This document shows positions 36,725-47,500 of a stretch of DNA of 64,000 nt, in pieces. The first letter of the stretch is position 1; each line of letters opens with the position of its first letter. Origin of the DNA: Atopsyche davidsoni (lineage: Eukaryota > Arthropoda > Insecta > Trichoptera > Hydrobiosidae); the NCBI GenBank assembly GCA_022113835.1, contig JAILWY010000023.1, forward strand, positions 17,854,001 through 17,918,000, read 5' to 3'. The notes beneath the pieces are model-generated. The model saw only the letters and a program-made list of their open reading frames with translations, was not told the origin of the DNA and made no database searches. A program made the position numbers and the translations under genes.

Positions 36725-36811
36725 GCAGGGGCGGGCGGGCACGGGCGGGCACGGGCGGGCACGGGCGGGCACGGGCGGGCACGGGCGGGCAGGGGCGGGC
36801 ACGGGCGGGCG
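36725..36811. repeat. 10-bp G-rich minisatellite
   Basis: Eight to nine copies of GGGCACGGGC, strongly G-rich on the plus strand and able to form quadruplexes. Confidence 0.85.
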
Positions 36812-38103
36812 CCGCTCTAGTCCGAGCTCGATTCATCCGGCCGAGAGTCTCGCGCCCCGGCCGGCTGAATGAGCCGCGCTCGCGTAATCTCCCGCCCACG
36901 ACCACATTCTAGTAAACACAGCCGAGCCGTGGGATATTTTTTCTCTCGTAATTTCTCCCGAGTCGCTATTTGCGTTCCGGGGCTACATTTGAAATAACTC
37001 ACTTGGATTAGCGCTGGGTTGCGATTACTCGTCTCCGGCCATCGTTTCGCTCGCGTAGAGCTGTGCGACCCTGCTGAGACTTCCCGTACACTTCCACCGT
37101 GTTATTTGACAAGATCTGGCCCTTTTTGGGTTCATACCGATATTTCTTATTACAATATTACACTACTGCATTACGTCTTATGAATAATTTGAAGAAATAT
37201 TCAACCTTGGGAGTATATCCCAATTATATAAATATATAAGTGTTATCTTTATCGTTAAGTACAAGTGTCCGAGTTCAATTTGATATATTTGCTTGTTTGA
37301 TTGAGAATTTAAGCCTTCAAAGGGGAGCCCCCAAACCCTACGAAGAGATTATATCAGCGCATGTCAAAGAGGCTGGACAAAATACCGCGAGGATCATAAC
37401 GCTTACGGAGCGCCTTTTATCTGCTAACTTGCTAAAAGACTAAACGTCATTTTACACTTTGCATTCTAAATACTGTACTTATGTTCTTCGTTTGAGAGTG
37501 AAAAATCGTTGATCTCTGTCTATCTCGGCTCAGACATCTAGCGCGCCGCACAACAAACAAAGCCGTTGCAATTCTTAGTTGTGGACAATAGAGATTATAG
37601 TATTCTACCGATTTAAAGTGCCTGCCGTACAACCATCAATTAAAGAGCACGTTGTCGTCAATCAGTCCACCTGTCGCGGTCGTGAATCACAATGCGAATG
37701 TCTTGGCACGAGTCACGGAACTATTGCTACTACCCGCAGCGCTTCACTGAGACCGTTAAGATCCCATCATTCAATTCTGACTCAACGACATTCTATTTAT
37801 TTATTATTAGATATTCTCACACGAGACGGGAACGTCCAAACTACTCGTGCCAAATAGCATTTATTGTCTATTGATTACCAGACGGTGAGTATTTTGGGTT
37901 CATTCTAAAATGCGCCAGTTTTTTCAGCCTCAATATAAGCTGCTAAATTCTCTGCACTCTTGGACTTGGCTTGGGTTTTATCATGTTATATCAATGCAAT
38001 CAGACAATAACTAGATCTGATCTTCACATTCGATTTTGCACGAATCTTATCGTTGTCTTCTACTAGTACCGGAGCCACGATTATCACTAATCGCTCTACG
38101 GCT

Positions 38104-38246
38104 GAAGCACAATCGAGCGATGTTGTATATTAGCGCGCCTGCAGCAGACGGTGCTGTCCAACTGCCAATATTGCTCCACAGCAGAAGCACCACCGAGAGA
38201 CGTTGTTTCGTTGACGCACGCTTTCAGCAGACGGTGCTTTCCAAAT
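38104..38246. repeat. Two-copy 80-bp tandem duplication
   Basis: GAAGCAC..CGAG.GA.GTTGT..CAGCAGACGGTGCT recurs with an 80-bp period (starts 38,104 and 38,184). A shorter echo, TTCAGCAGACGG, occurs near 38,397. Copy 2 has AAGCACC and GGTGCTT at its ends, able to pair. Confidence 0.6.
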
Positions 38247-38785
38247 TGGTTGCATAAACTGTGTTTAATACCTTCCCTCGTCATCGAAGCGTCCGGAATT
38301 GCCGCTATTAAGAGAGCAGTGCGCCTTGAAGCGTCCCGAGTGCTGCCTAATTGCACCTCGCTTGATTCGGAGAGCCCGTCCAGCTCGCGGCTGTCGTTCA
38401 GCAGACGGCTTGCTGTCAATGGCATTTCGAGTGATTGTTGTTTGCTCCCGAGTGGAAATACACTTGGAGTGCGCGGAGCGGATCAGGGGCGAGGAACCGG
38501 TGGCTCCAGAAGCTTTTCTTCACATTTCTTACACGAGGGCTAATCTTTTTTGATTTAGCGCAAATTTCTCTTTCCATCTCGTTGAATAGTCCCACGACAG
38601 ACTGGCTTAATTAAAAACACTTGATATTTAATAAACATTAATATTCGTAATCTCCCAGCCAATATACCATTCACATTTTTTGCCATAGGCAAGCATTAGT
38701 TAAGTATCTTTAGACATATTTATATTAAATTAGTATCAAACGGTGTATATTAGAATTAAGTTATAAGATATTTTCGTAGCTGTAC

Positions 38786-38880
38786 GCGATTCCTCGCGTG
38801 TAGACCGCTTAATGGTCTAGTAAAAAGTACAGTGGCTCGCTGACCGGAGGGTCCCGAGTTCGAATTCGAACCTAATAATA
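38786..38880 (+). mobile_element. tRNA-derived SINE-like sequence
   Basis: An AATGGTCTAGTAAAAAGTA A-box-like stretch and a GAGTTCGAATTCGAACC B-box-like stretch are followed by an A/T-rich end. It looks like a degenerate tRNA-derived SINE; an intact tRNA cloverleaf is not evident. Confidence 0.4.
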
Positions 38881-41800
38881 AGTTTTTCTGCATTCAAATA
38901 AAACTTATAAAAGGTAATCCTTCGTGAAAAAAAATGTTCTCTTTGTACAGCTTTTGATCAGTTTCAGTTTGGATAGCAAACAAGTAAATAGTAAAAACGT
39001 GACAAGCTGGACGCCGTCTAATAAATTAAGAATATTCTCGGTCGCCTGTTTATCTTCTGCTTGCGGCCCACGGCTCTCTTAGAAAGTCTAAAAAATGGTC
39101 AAAAACGAAATATGATGGTCGTTAGGCTAATCCATCGACACCTTTGAGAAACCTTCCCTCGGTCGGTCCAGGTCGGCGTCTCCTGCCGGCGTCTATTTCC
39201 ATCCTGGCAGGCGCTGCAGTCTGGGGCGGCGTCGCGCGATGAATGAATTCTTACGTCCCGGCGGCGCGGACTTCTGACCGGGCCCGTTATATAAACGCTC
39301 ACCGAGCGAAAACACATTCCGGCGACCGCATACTTTGTAGGCACCGTATTTGTCAACAAAATACTATTTATCACCCACTGAGAAATCTGTCTCTGCCTCT
39401 GCCTCTGTTGCGGAAAACGCAGACATTCGGTTTTAGAAGATGTCGAGTCGAAACATCTCTGGCGCGCTCGAGGAGCATTTCATTATCTATTCATTTCCGA
39501 AATAGAGAAAAAATATGCACCGGTTTCTTTTGGCCCCCGAAAACGCAACAAATTCCATTGTACTTTAGGCTGTGCGACGTATATTTCTCAAAGTAATATT
39601 TCTTACTTAATAATAAGTCTTTTTTTTTCCAGATTGTCAAAATAAAGTTGAAGCGTAAGCGGTTCGTGGTGTTTCTGATTCGGTTCCCCCTTTTGATAAT
39701 AAAAATCACTAACCAATAGCGTAAGTGCTACGGCCTTAGATAATTTTACTGACACGGTAATTATTATAACTGTTTACACTTATAACAGCCTAGAAAATAC
39801 TATTAATATTAATTTCTAATTAAGCAACATGATGCAATTGATAATTATATTGTATTTGTTGGTGTTTTTATAATATTTGCAATAATCGGTACTTTCTCTA
39901 GAGGAAACGAGACGAGAATGCCTCGGATGATGGACTCGGAGTATTCCAAATATTCAGACCCTTTGATTCAACAAATCTAATAACGTATCTTTCTGTTCTT
40001 TTCAGGTAAATAGATTTATCTACCGACTCACTACGCCGGAGATACACTCGCGCGACCCGCTGGCCCTTTCTCTGGGGGTATTGCCACGGTAGGTTTTTTT
40101 CCCATAATACTACACATATCGTAGGAGCGATATCGACGGCTGGCAACTTGACAGACCTTGTTATCATATAATCAGATACAATGCTGTGGGTCTTCAAATA
40201 CTTTTCCCTAGCCTGCACGCAATCAAAAATGTATAGAATCCACTCCGGCCCGCGCACATCTCACGGCGCGGTCCGGCTCCGCGTTTGTTATGTTTTTGTT
40301 TAAATTGTTAAAATGTCTGGGCAGCCGAGGTTGTAATCTATTAACTATTCAACTGGCTTAATTTGCGAGAGTTCAAACGCCGCCAGGAGAACAATCGCGG
40401 CGTTGCTGAGTTAGTCAGCGCTCTTTCAACATGCGTTTTGCATTTCGTCAGTTGCGTGCGACGGTTTTATCGAATAGGCCAGCATTTTCATCTGTCACAA
40501 CAATATACAACATGTCAGAAAGGCACATGTTAAACCTACTGGTACTTTTAATTATATTTTCGTTGTTATGAATAATATTCTTACAGATTTTTGTCTTAAA
40601 GAATTTTAAATAATGATTTTGAAGAGCTAATTACATTTACTTGCTGTAAAAAAAATATTTATTTTTCTAACATCTGTTTATATAACGAACAAGTTTTAAT
40701 TTTACTTTGTGGAAAGCGATCATTTAATTACTCGTGTGGATATACGTACAATTTATACAAGCGCAAAGTATCAATTGCAAGGAGCGCTAAATCTGCTGCC
40801 ATCGAGTTATTACTATATTAGTTATCGCGGCGCCTCCAGAGTTGCCAGTTTCTCTCTGTTTGTGATGCGGTAACTCGGGGTGTAATGCCTCTTTAAGCAA
40901 CATTCAAAATATTCATTTTCACAGATCACACGAGTTACTCTTATAGCAAATAATTGTGAATTCCCTTGATACGGCATGAATCATCACGCAGTAATAATTA
41001 TAGTACTGGGCTGGGGTCATTTTGGGAGCCGCGATATCATCGTGTCTATTTTCAAGTCATGCTATATTACAGGAGTAGAATAAGATTAACACCGACCTAA
41101 CGATGTGTAAGTATTGTAAAAAATAAAATGAATTTTATTTACCGACGGTTGTACCCCGATGTTACGTCCTTATCAAAATCTGAACGAGCGTCGAGTGTGA
41201 TTATGAAATTATTCACTCGAGAAAAAAAAACAAATTTTAAAATAAACACCAGTCACCGCATAACAAAAATACACAGAAGGTACCCGCGAAAGCTATTCGC
41301 GGGTTACATTTTATTTTGGTGCAAAAGTGTGACAGGAATATATTGCAAATAATAAAATATCCACGCCCTAGTATTCTCAAAAGAGCGCGTCTCGTTCGTT
41401 CGAGGAAACTCTTTTTTACTCTCGCAGCTCTCCAAACATATTCCTGTCTCCGGGCAGCAGGAACAGCAGCAGACGAGCAGAGCGCAGCGTTTATTTAGAC
41501 TCGATACGCGGACAGTGGCCGTGTCCGGGTCTTCCATCGAACTTCTGGAACTATCTCCCAGAAAAACTTATTACTCGACGGACAAAACGCGACTCTGATG
41601 CTCACGTCTTATGGCTGGGTTGAGTCCCCGCCGGGAGCGGTAATAATATATCAAAATCAGTTTAATTGCATTCTCAATTGTTTCTGTTGATTACAACACG
41701 ATTATGCAATTAAAATCAAAAATATTTGTAAAATACTGCCCCGAAATATGTGCAGCTTTGAAATATGGGTGCGCTACTGCAGTGTTGAATTCAGCAAAGA

Positions 41801-42714
41801 AAGAAAAAACAAACCCGATGACTGTGAATACTTACGCACCGGACTTCATATGATATTTTACAATGCATATTGCAAGTACATTGACATGTAATCTCGAATT
41901 TTTCAACTTTAGGCGAACTTATGTATTCACACATCTGCGTTTATTTTATTTGCAAAAAAATGGCAATTCATAAGCCCACATTTGAAGTTTGATTATGAAT
42001 AACCATGTTTATAAAAAACCCGTTCGTTTTTTTTTTAACAAGTGTTTAGTCTGACGTCTGTTGATAGTGATATAATTGTAATAAATAGACGTTTATTTTA
42101 CTATAAAAAAATAACGTGAATTGAACAACTACCGTTTTTTAAGAATGATTACAGTAGATGAAATCCGAAAACCAGTGACGATGTTAATTCAATTTAGTTA
42201 ACAACACAAGGACCCCCACTCACTGGCGATCTTGCAAATTTGTAACATGTGTATATCTATTGTTCAGTAAAAATGATCAGCCAAGCGGTTAGGAGATAAC
42301 TAAATATTTGGAATTGCGTGCGCTATCACCTTTTGAGAGCTTTGTCCGATTAAAATATCCGAAGATTTTTGATGGTTTAAATATTCGATGTTGATAGTGC
42401 TCTGTTTTTTTAGTCTGACGAAGACTTTAAAATGCAAAAGTGCTCACGAAAATAAATATTTAGTAATTTATTTATCATTTGACTGATTGTATTGGTTTTA
42501 AATATGGGTATTACTAATTAAAACGGTGTGTCTCGAATGAACATCTATTGTCGTACAAAGTAGTACTTTTTCTAGTTATGAATGAAAACAGGCTTGACAA
42601 GTTCCCAGCGTGTAGTGATAATTATTAAGTCATTATATAATTAATAGCTGTGATGCTTATCAAGCGGCCAGGTCTGCTGCAAACGAGATGCGAGACGTGT
42701 CCCGCCATTGTCTC

Positions 42715-42770
42715 GGCGTGGCGTGTGTGGCGTGTGTGGCGTGCGTGGCGTAGCGCGTGTACCGTAGCGT
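42715..42770. repeat. GGCGTGTGT minisatellite
   Basis: Imperfect 9-bp units with T/C variation. Confidence 0.7.
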
Positions 42771-42911
42771 GTGTGACACGTCCGACGTGGCGCGACAGGA
42801 GTCCGAGAATAGTCGGCGATGCGTCAGGCCGCATACTCGTACACACGACGCCCGGCGGCTTCCGAGAAGCCGCGATTGATGACCACGCCGGGTCTCGCAG
42901 CCGAGAGGTCT

Positions 42912-42990
42912 CCTTCTTCATCAAGTGCCTCTCCTCAGAGAAGGTTGGCGACCATTTCACTGAGCTTATACTCATACTGAACCAGTAGTG
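42912..42990 (-). mobile_element. Dispersed repeat family A, fragment A3
   Basis: Only the GAA-ended ~80 bp of family A is present. Loss of the other end fits 5' truncation as seen with target-primed retrotransposition. It abuts the GC-rich patch with the GGCGTGT minisatellite. Confidence 0.5.
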
Positions 42991-43375
42991 TAGAGATCTC
43001 CGATAGACCCAAATCTTCATTTACTCTTTAAAAAATTTTCCTTGACCCGTCTTACTTTTAAGATACTTGCAGATGACTAATTTTTTTAATTTATCGAATC
43101 TCCTGAGCTTGTGTACAAAACTGTGCCGCTTTTGAACCAACAAAGCTCAATCGTTTACTCTGAGATAAGACTCAGCGAGGACTCGGGAAGGTCCTGGAGT
43201 TTCACACATACACGCTTGAAATTCCAGGACCTCGCTTTAAACACATATTCACGTATTTAAAGCAAACACAGATAAAATTATTGATCAAAGAACAAAAGAA
43301 AAAAAATCTAACGTTGAAAATTATAGTTAAACTCTTTGACATTAGATATGACAAAAGAAAATGTGAAGTGATATT

Positions 43376-43430
43376 CAAATTATTTAAAAATAAGAGGACT
43401 CCTAGTACTCTCTGTTAAAAATATTGATAA
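43376..43430 (+). mobile_element. Foldback repeat family B, tail fragment B4
   Basis: Only the end of the family is present: an ATTATTTAAAAAT stretch followed by AGTACTCTCTGTTAAAAATA. It is short, so assignment is tentative. Confidence 0.3.
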
Positions 43431-44012
43431 CTTTAATAATTAAGCTGTGAAAATAAATTTATTTTCTTTAATTAAGAAAATTTTATTTCATTATTAAGAA
43501 AATTTCTAAGATTTAAACTAAGTGAAATCTCTGATATAAAACACGGACGTATAACGCACCGTGCATGGGTATTTTTAGACTGACAGTGATTTTTTTAATA
43601 ATTGATATTTATCTTAGTTGACATGCTTTCTTTCCGTGGCAAAAGCAATAATATCGGTTATGAATACAGCAAAAAAGTCTCGACTTCAAATTGAACTGTC
43701 GATCAATTTTACTCAGCCAGATAATAAATCACTGCGTACTATGTCAGGGATTCCCAATAAATCGGCTACCATGGAATGTTGGTCGACTTGATATGAACAA
43801 AAACTAAACTAAACATGACTATTCTATTCATTATTATATATTTTGTAATACTAATATTCACCGAAATTTTTTTTTGCGAACATGTCCCATAAAGAATCCT
43901 TCGCGTGAAAAATATATATATAAATAAAATTATCAAATTAAGTGTGTACAGTTTACACTATTTACAAACATCATAATTATGATACGGGGAGTATAAATAA
44001 TATAAAAACATT

Positions 44013-44081
44013 TGTTCGGGGCTCCCCTCCCCCCTGGGGGACTCCCCCCCTCCCCTGGGGGCTCCATCCTTCCCCCGAACA
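44013..44081. repeat. C/G-rich tract bracketed by a 9-bp inverted repeat
   Basis: TGTTCGGGG at 44,013-44,021 and CCCCGAACA at 44,073-44,081 are exact reverse complements. Between them, related CCCCTGGGGG-type units occur twice. Confidence 0.6.
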
Positions 44082-45148
44082 GCATTCGAGTCGCTCGCAC
44101 CGCGGCTTGCTGACCGCCAAGATATTATTTTTTATTATCATTAGAAAACCATTTTTTAAATTTCACGGTTTTCCGTGCAGTTATTTATTCGATTGTGATT
44201 TCAGTCGAAGCGAATGACTAATGAAGTTTGCAAAACTCTTTCACGGTCGATGTTTTCATTTATAAACTTATAAGAAATACGATTTAAGATAAATCAATTT
44301 TTTTACCTCGCATTTTTTGCTGTAAAAGCCAAAGACCGACTTAATACACGCTATTTGGAATATTTCAAAAGTAAGCAAGACATCAATTCATTTGATTTAA
44401 ATATAAAAAGTACATTTTATTTAAATTAAATAATAGTTAAATATGCTTTTAAAAAATAAATCAAATAATCGTTTCATTTTGGTCTCTTTCCCGAGAACCC
44501 ACAACCATCTACCTATTCTCAAGGTCATGACGCGCTTTCATTGTTATATCGTGATTAATTGTAATACATCTTATTGTCCCAGAAATCTTTTCATCACTGA
44601 CGCAAAGACGAAACGTTTAGTTAAAAAAATAATAAATATTAAGAAAGTAAATAATAAATAAATAGATAAGAAGTCTTAAAGAATCACAGAAAACTGAATA
44701 ATTTGATTTGGTTATTTTATCATACTTCTTGGGTTTCCTCGCAGGCATTAAACGTGACCGGTATTTTGGGTGTTTTTCCGTGGCTAATTAATTTAATAGA
44801 ATGACTTCTAAAATCATATGTTGTCATAATTTTCAATGACTCGGTTAATACTAACTATAAATAATATCCTCGTGAAGGACCTCGCCTAGTGGCGTAAAAC
44901 CCTGCGCTAATATTAAAATAAAAACGTGGAGGAAATACTAAGCAGTGTTACATTTGTATGAAAATCATTATCGCGTAAGTTTTTACGCTCTACCGAATAT
45001 ACAGCAGTAATAAATACCCTTGAAATTCCATTAATGTTTTCTAGTAATCATACATTTGTGTTTTTGTATAGTACTATTTCTACTTTTGCACCCGTTTAAA
45101 ATCAAAGTTCAAATATATAACACACAAGAAACCAAACCGTCAGATAAA

Positions 45149-45294
45149 GCCCTCTACACACGTAGTAACAAATCGCGTCACCAATAGCGTCCTTTTATTT
45201 TAGGTAATTTTTTTTTATGGTTTTGCCTAAAATGTAGGACGCTATTGGCTAGCTGCAAATTGGTGGCGTGATTGTCGCTACTTGTGTAGAGGGC
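45149..45294. mobile_element. MITE family M, copy M5 (cleanest termini)
   Basis: GCCCTCTACACACGTAG at the left end and CTTGTGTAGAGGGC at the right are clean inverted termini. The centre has GGTAATTTTTTTTTATGG. About 146 bp and non-coding. Adjacent DNA to 45,434 also matches the flank of M2. Confidence 0.6.
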
Positions 45295-45434
45295 CCGGTA
45301 AATCCTAGGGACATACCTGCCGGTAAAAAACCATACATACTATACACTGACAAAAAAGATTATCCAGTTGTTTTCCAACTCACAGCTGATGGAGTAAATC
45401 TAATGTTTTAATATTTTTTAAAGGGACATTCTCG
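45295..45434. repeat. Repeat segment flanking M5, shared inverted with 31.3 kb
   Basis: Matches the reverse complement of 31,345-31,498, including GGTAAATCCTAGGGACATAC, GTTTTCCAACTCACAGCTG and the end at GGGACATTCTCG. Homology appears to stop there. The flanking sequence beyond is unrelated by eye. Confidence 0.55.
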
Positions 45435-47049
45435 AACCTCGAGAGCTGTGCGCGGGCCTTCCGATATTGAATGTTTTGAAATGAACTCCAGTCGGACTGA
45501 GCTGTAATTCGGTAGCCGGCTTCTTCCACAGTTTTTTTCGTTTCTTTACAGTCCGGTATAAAAGGTCGAGGCAGGGTTGCCACATCAATTTTTTGAGAAA
45601 AAACTTGCAAAATTGTCAGTCCTATGTTGATATCTACATGATAAAAAGTGAATAAAAGAGTTTTGTTTAAAGAATTGGAGATAGAGAGAGGGAGGGAACA
45701 CAATACTCTCGAGATCTGGTGACTCATAGATGAGGAGGAGGGGGTTAGGAATGAACGCTTAAGGTTGATAAAAGAAATAAAATTATTATAAAGGATTCAT
45801 ATGGTAGTACTCGATATTTCTTACTATTGATATAAATTATTATTATTAAATAGAATACTCTCTTTCCCTGTGTATAACGATCGATGTTCTCTTTTTCCTT
45901 ATTCCGTCGCTTTATCGAGGGTGCCCGGTTGACTTATGGCCGTGAATAAAAGTTTGAAATCAAATTTTCGATCTGTAACATTAAAATTTTTTTTTAAATA
46001 AAATAGACGCTATTAAAATAGTAAGAAAAAAATTCGGAGGTCCCGTAGGTCGCGCGACAAGGACGGCGCTCGCTCAGACTGCGTCAACGCTACAAGAATA
46101 TAAAAAACCTTTTCCCGGGAGCCTTCTTACTTCTGGATACAAACAGATGACATTAATCGTTATAATTCAACCAAATTCCATGGATATATTCGAGCGCTCC
46201 CGCGGTACCGAAATACTATTTTTTTGTTTATGCGGGCTACACGCGTTGCAGGACAATCGACCTGTGAGTTAGCCAATATCGTCCTCTATTTTTTTTGTGC
46301 CAAAACTGTACAAATCATAACAATAAAAGAGAACGGCTACTTGTCGTTCAGTTGTAACGTATGTAGGCCACTTTCCTTTCGTGCATATCCAGTAAGAGCA
46401 CGGTAGAACTGTGGTGGATCTTATAAGGTTTTTTTTACCTGTTGTGTGTGTGGGGGGAGGGGGGGGTATATTCCCAAATACCACTGATTGTAGATTTGAA
46501 TTTCACTATTTGAATTAAACTGAAAGTGGGCACCGGAGCGGGCGCAGGCAGCCCTCGGGGGCGGTGGAGGTGCTCATGGCCCGCGCCTTCTCGTTACCCA
46601 ATTCGATTTGAGTACAGGTTGTGGCCGCTAATGGTGTCGGCGTAGCGCGGGAGTGCCGCTCATGAGGTTTCACTATTCCATTCCTCGAGATTGATGCCCG
46701 CGGAGGATCGTTATTAGCCGGCGGAGACGGACGTTTCGGAGGACGATCGCGAACGGCTACATCTGCCTCTCTCACTTCTAGCTAGCGACTGTTTTTGCTG
46801 CGTAGTAAATCCGATTTTAAATTTTCTCAATTTTGAAACACCGGTGTGGAGACGCTTAAAGTTTTCAGTCCTCCGACGTTTCGGTCCCCGAGATGGGACG
46901 GTCTTCGGAAAATACATTTTTACAATTTAAAAGAAAAATGCATCGAAAATATTAAAAAAATATAAACTGCACCTATGGCCCATCACTCGATTTCAAATGG
47001 ACGAAATCGTCCTACCTGAACGTATGAATTTTAAATAAAATACTTTGAT

Positions 47050-47215
47050 TTTTTTTAATTTTTGAAGTTGGCATTATTGAATGATTTCGTTTGATAATAC
47101 CAACGCAACAGGTTGGCGAAACTGATCACCGATAAAGAAAAACACGTGGAATAATTTCAAAAGTATTTTATTAAAATTATTAAAATAGAACTCCGTCTTG
47201 TACTCTCTGCAATAA
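47050..47215 (+). mobile_element. Foldback repeat family B, copy B2
   Basis: Contains the right arm CAGGTTGGCGAAACTGATCA, CACGTGGAATAATTTC and the tail TTAAAATAGAACTCC with GTACTCTCT. It aligns with B1 and B3 in the same orientation. Confidence 0.5.
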
Positions 47216-47347
47216 ATCTTAAATATATGGATACATATGTACTTAGTTATTTTTTAATTAATGCATTATTTTAGCAGACATTTTTCCGCGTGGGAAAAAA
47301 AGTTTGTAAGATTTGTTTTGTATTTGTAACTCGAGATGTGAGCTCAC

Positions 47348-47500
47348 CTGGTGGCTTTGATATTGCAAGACGGGTGGGTGGTGGGTAGTGGGTGGTGCCC
47401 AGAGTTGTGCCGGTCTGTGGCCACCCCCGCATACATTACACGGTCGTGGGATTTCTCGCTGCGTAGTGATCGTGTCATACCTTCATTTCGGTCCCGGTTC
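47348..47500 (-). CDS. Candidate symmetric cassette exon, product unrecognised
   Basis: On the minus strand a canonical acceptor (TTTGCTTTTCAG) precedes 47,500 and a canonical donor (ACCAG|GTGAGC) follows 47,348. The 153 bp between them are a multiple of three and open in only one frame, which starts and ends in phase 2, so the exon could be included or skipped without shifting frame. The 51-residue segment is polar and rich in Arg, His, Ser and Thr, and its C-terminal half (SGHHPLPTTHP) comes from a short CCCACC-type repeat. No domain is recognised. It could equally be part of a non-coding RNA or chance. The earlier ATG-started reading that extends to 47,598 runs through the pyrimidine tract and is probably intron. 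Its phase does not join directly to the exon at 30,815-31,133. Confidence 0.27.

Larger units (their letters stand above)
31134..47347. other. Repeat-rich non-coding region
   Basis: No coding exon recognised, although 5' exons of the 30.5-31.1 kb minus-strand gene should lie at coordinates above 31,133 if it continues. The stretch holds M2, M3, M5, A2, A3, B2, B4, S2, several minisatellites and a 2-copy tandem duplication at 38.1 kb. The longest open frames (39,898-40,257 minus and 45,380-45,727 minus) lack splice support or recognisable motifs. Confidence 0.45.

Noticed and set aside
38786..38880. Possible functional tRNA gene
   Set aside because: Box-like motifs are present but acceptor and anticodon stems do not pair by eye; treated as a SINE-like relic.
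39898..40257. 119-codon open frame on the minus strand
   Set aside because: Reads somewhat protein-like and has one acceptor-like GCGTGCAG, but no good donor, no motif and a length expected by chance in this amount of DNA.
41304..41537. Cys-rich 77-codon minus-strand frame
   Set aside because: The Cys cluster comes from a short GCAGCAGGAACAGCAGCAG-like stretch; no signal peptide or conserved spacing, and no splice support.
45380..45727. 115-codon open frame on the minus strand
   Set aside because: Its end overlaps the duplicated flank of MITE M5 and the copy at 31 kb does not keep the frame; no domain seen.
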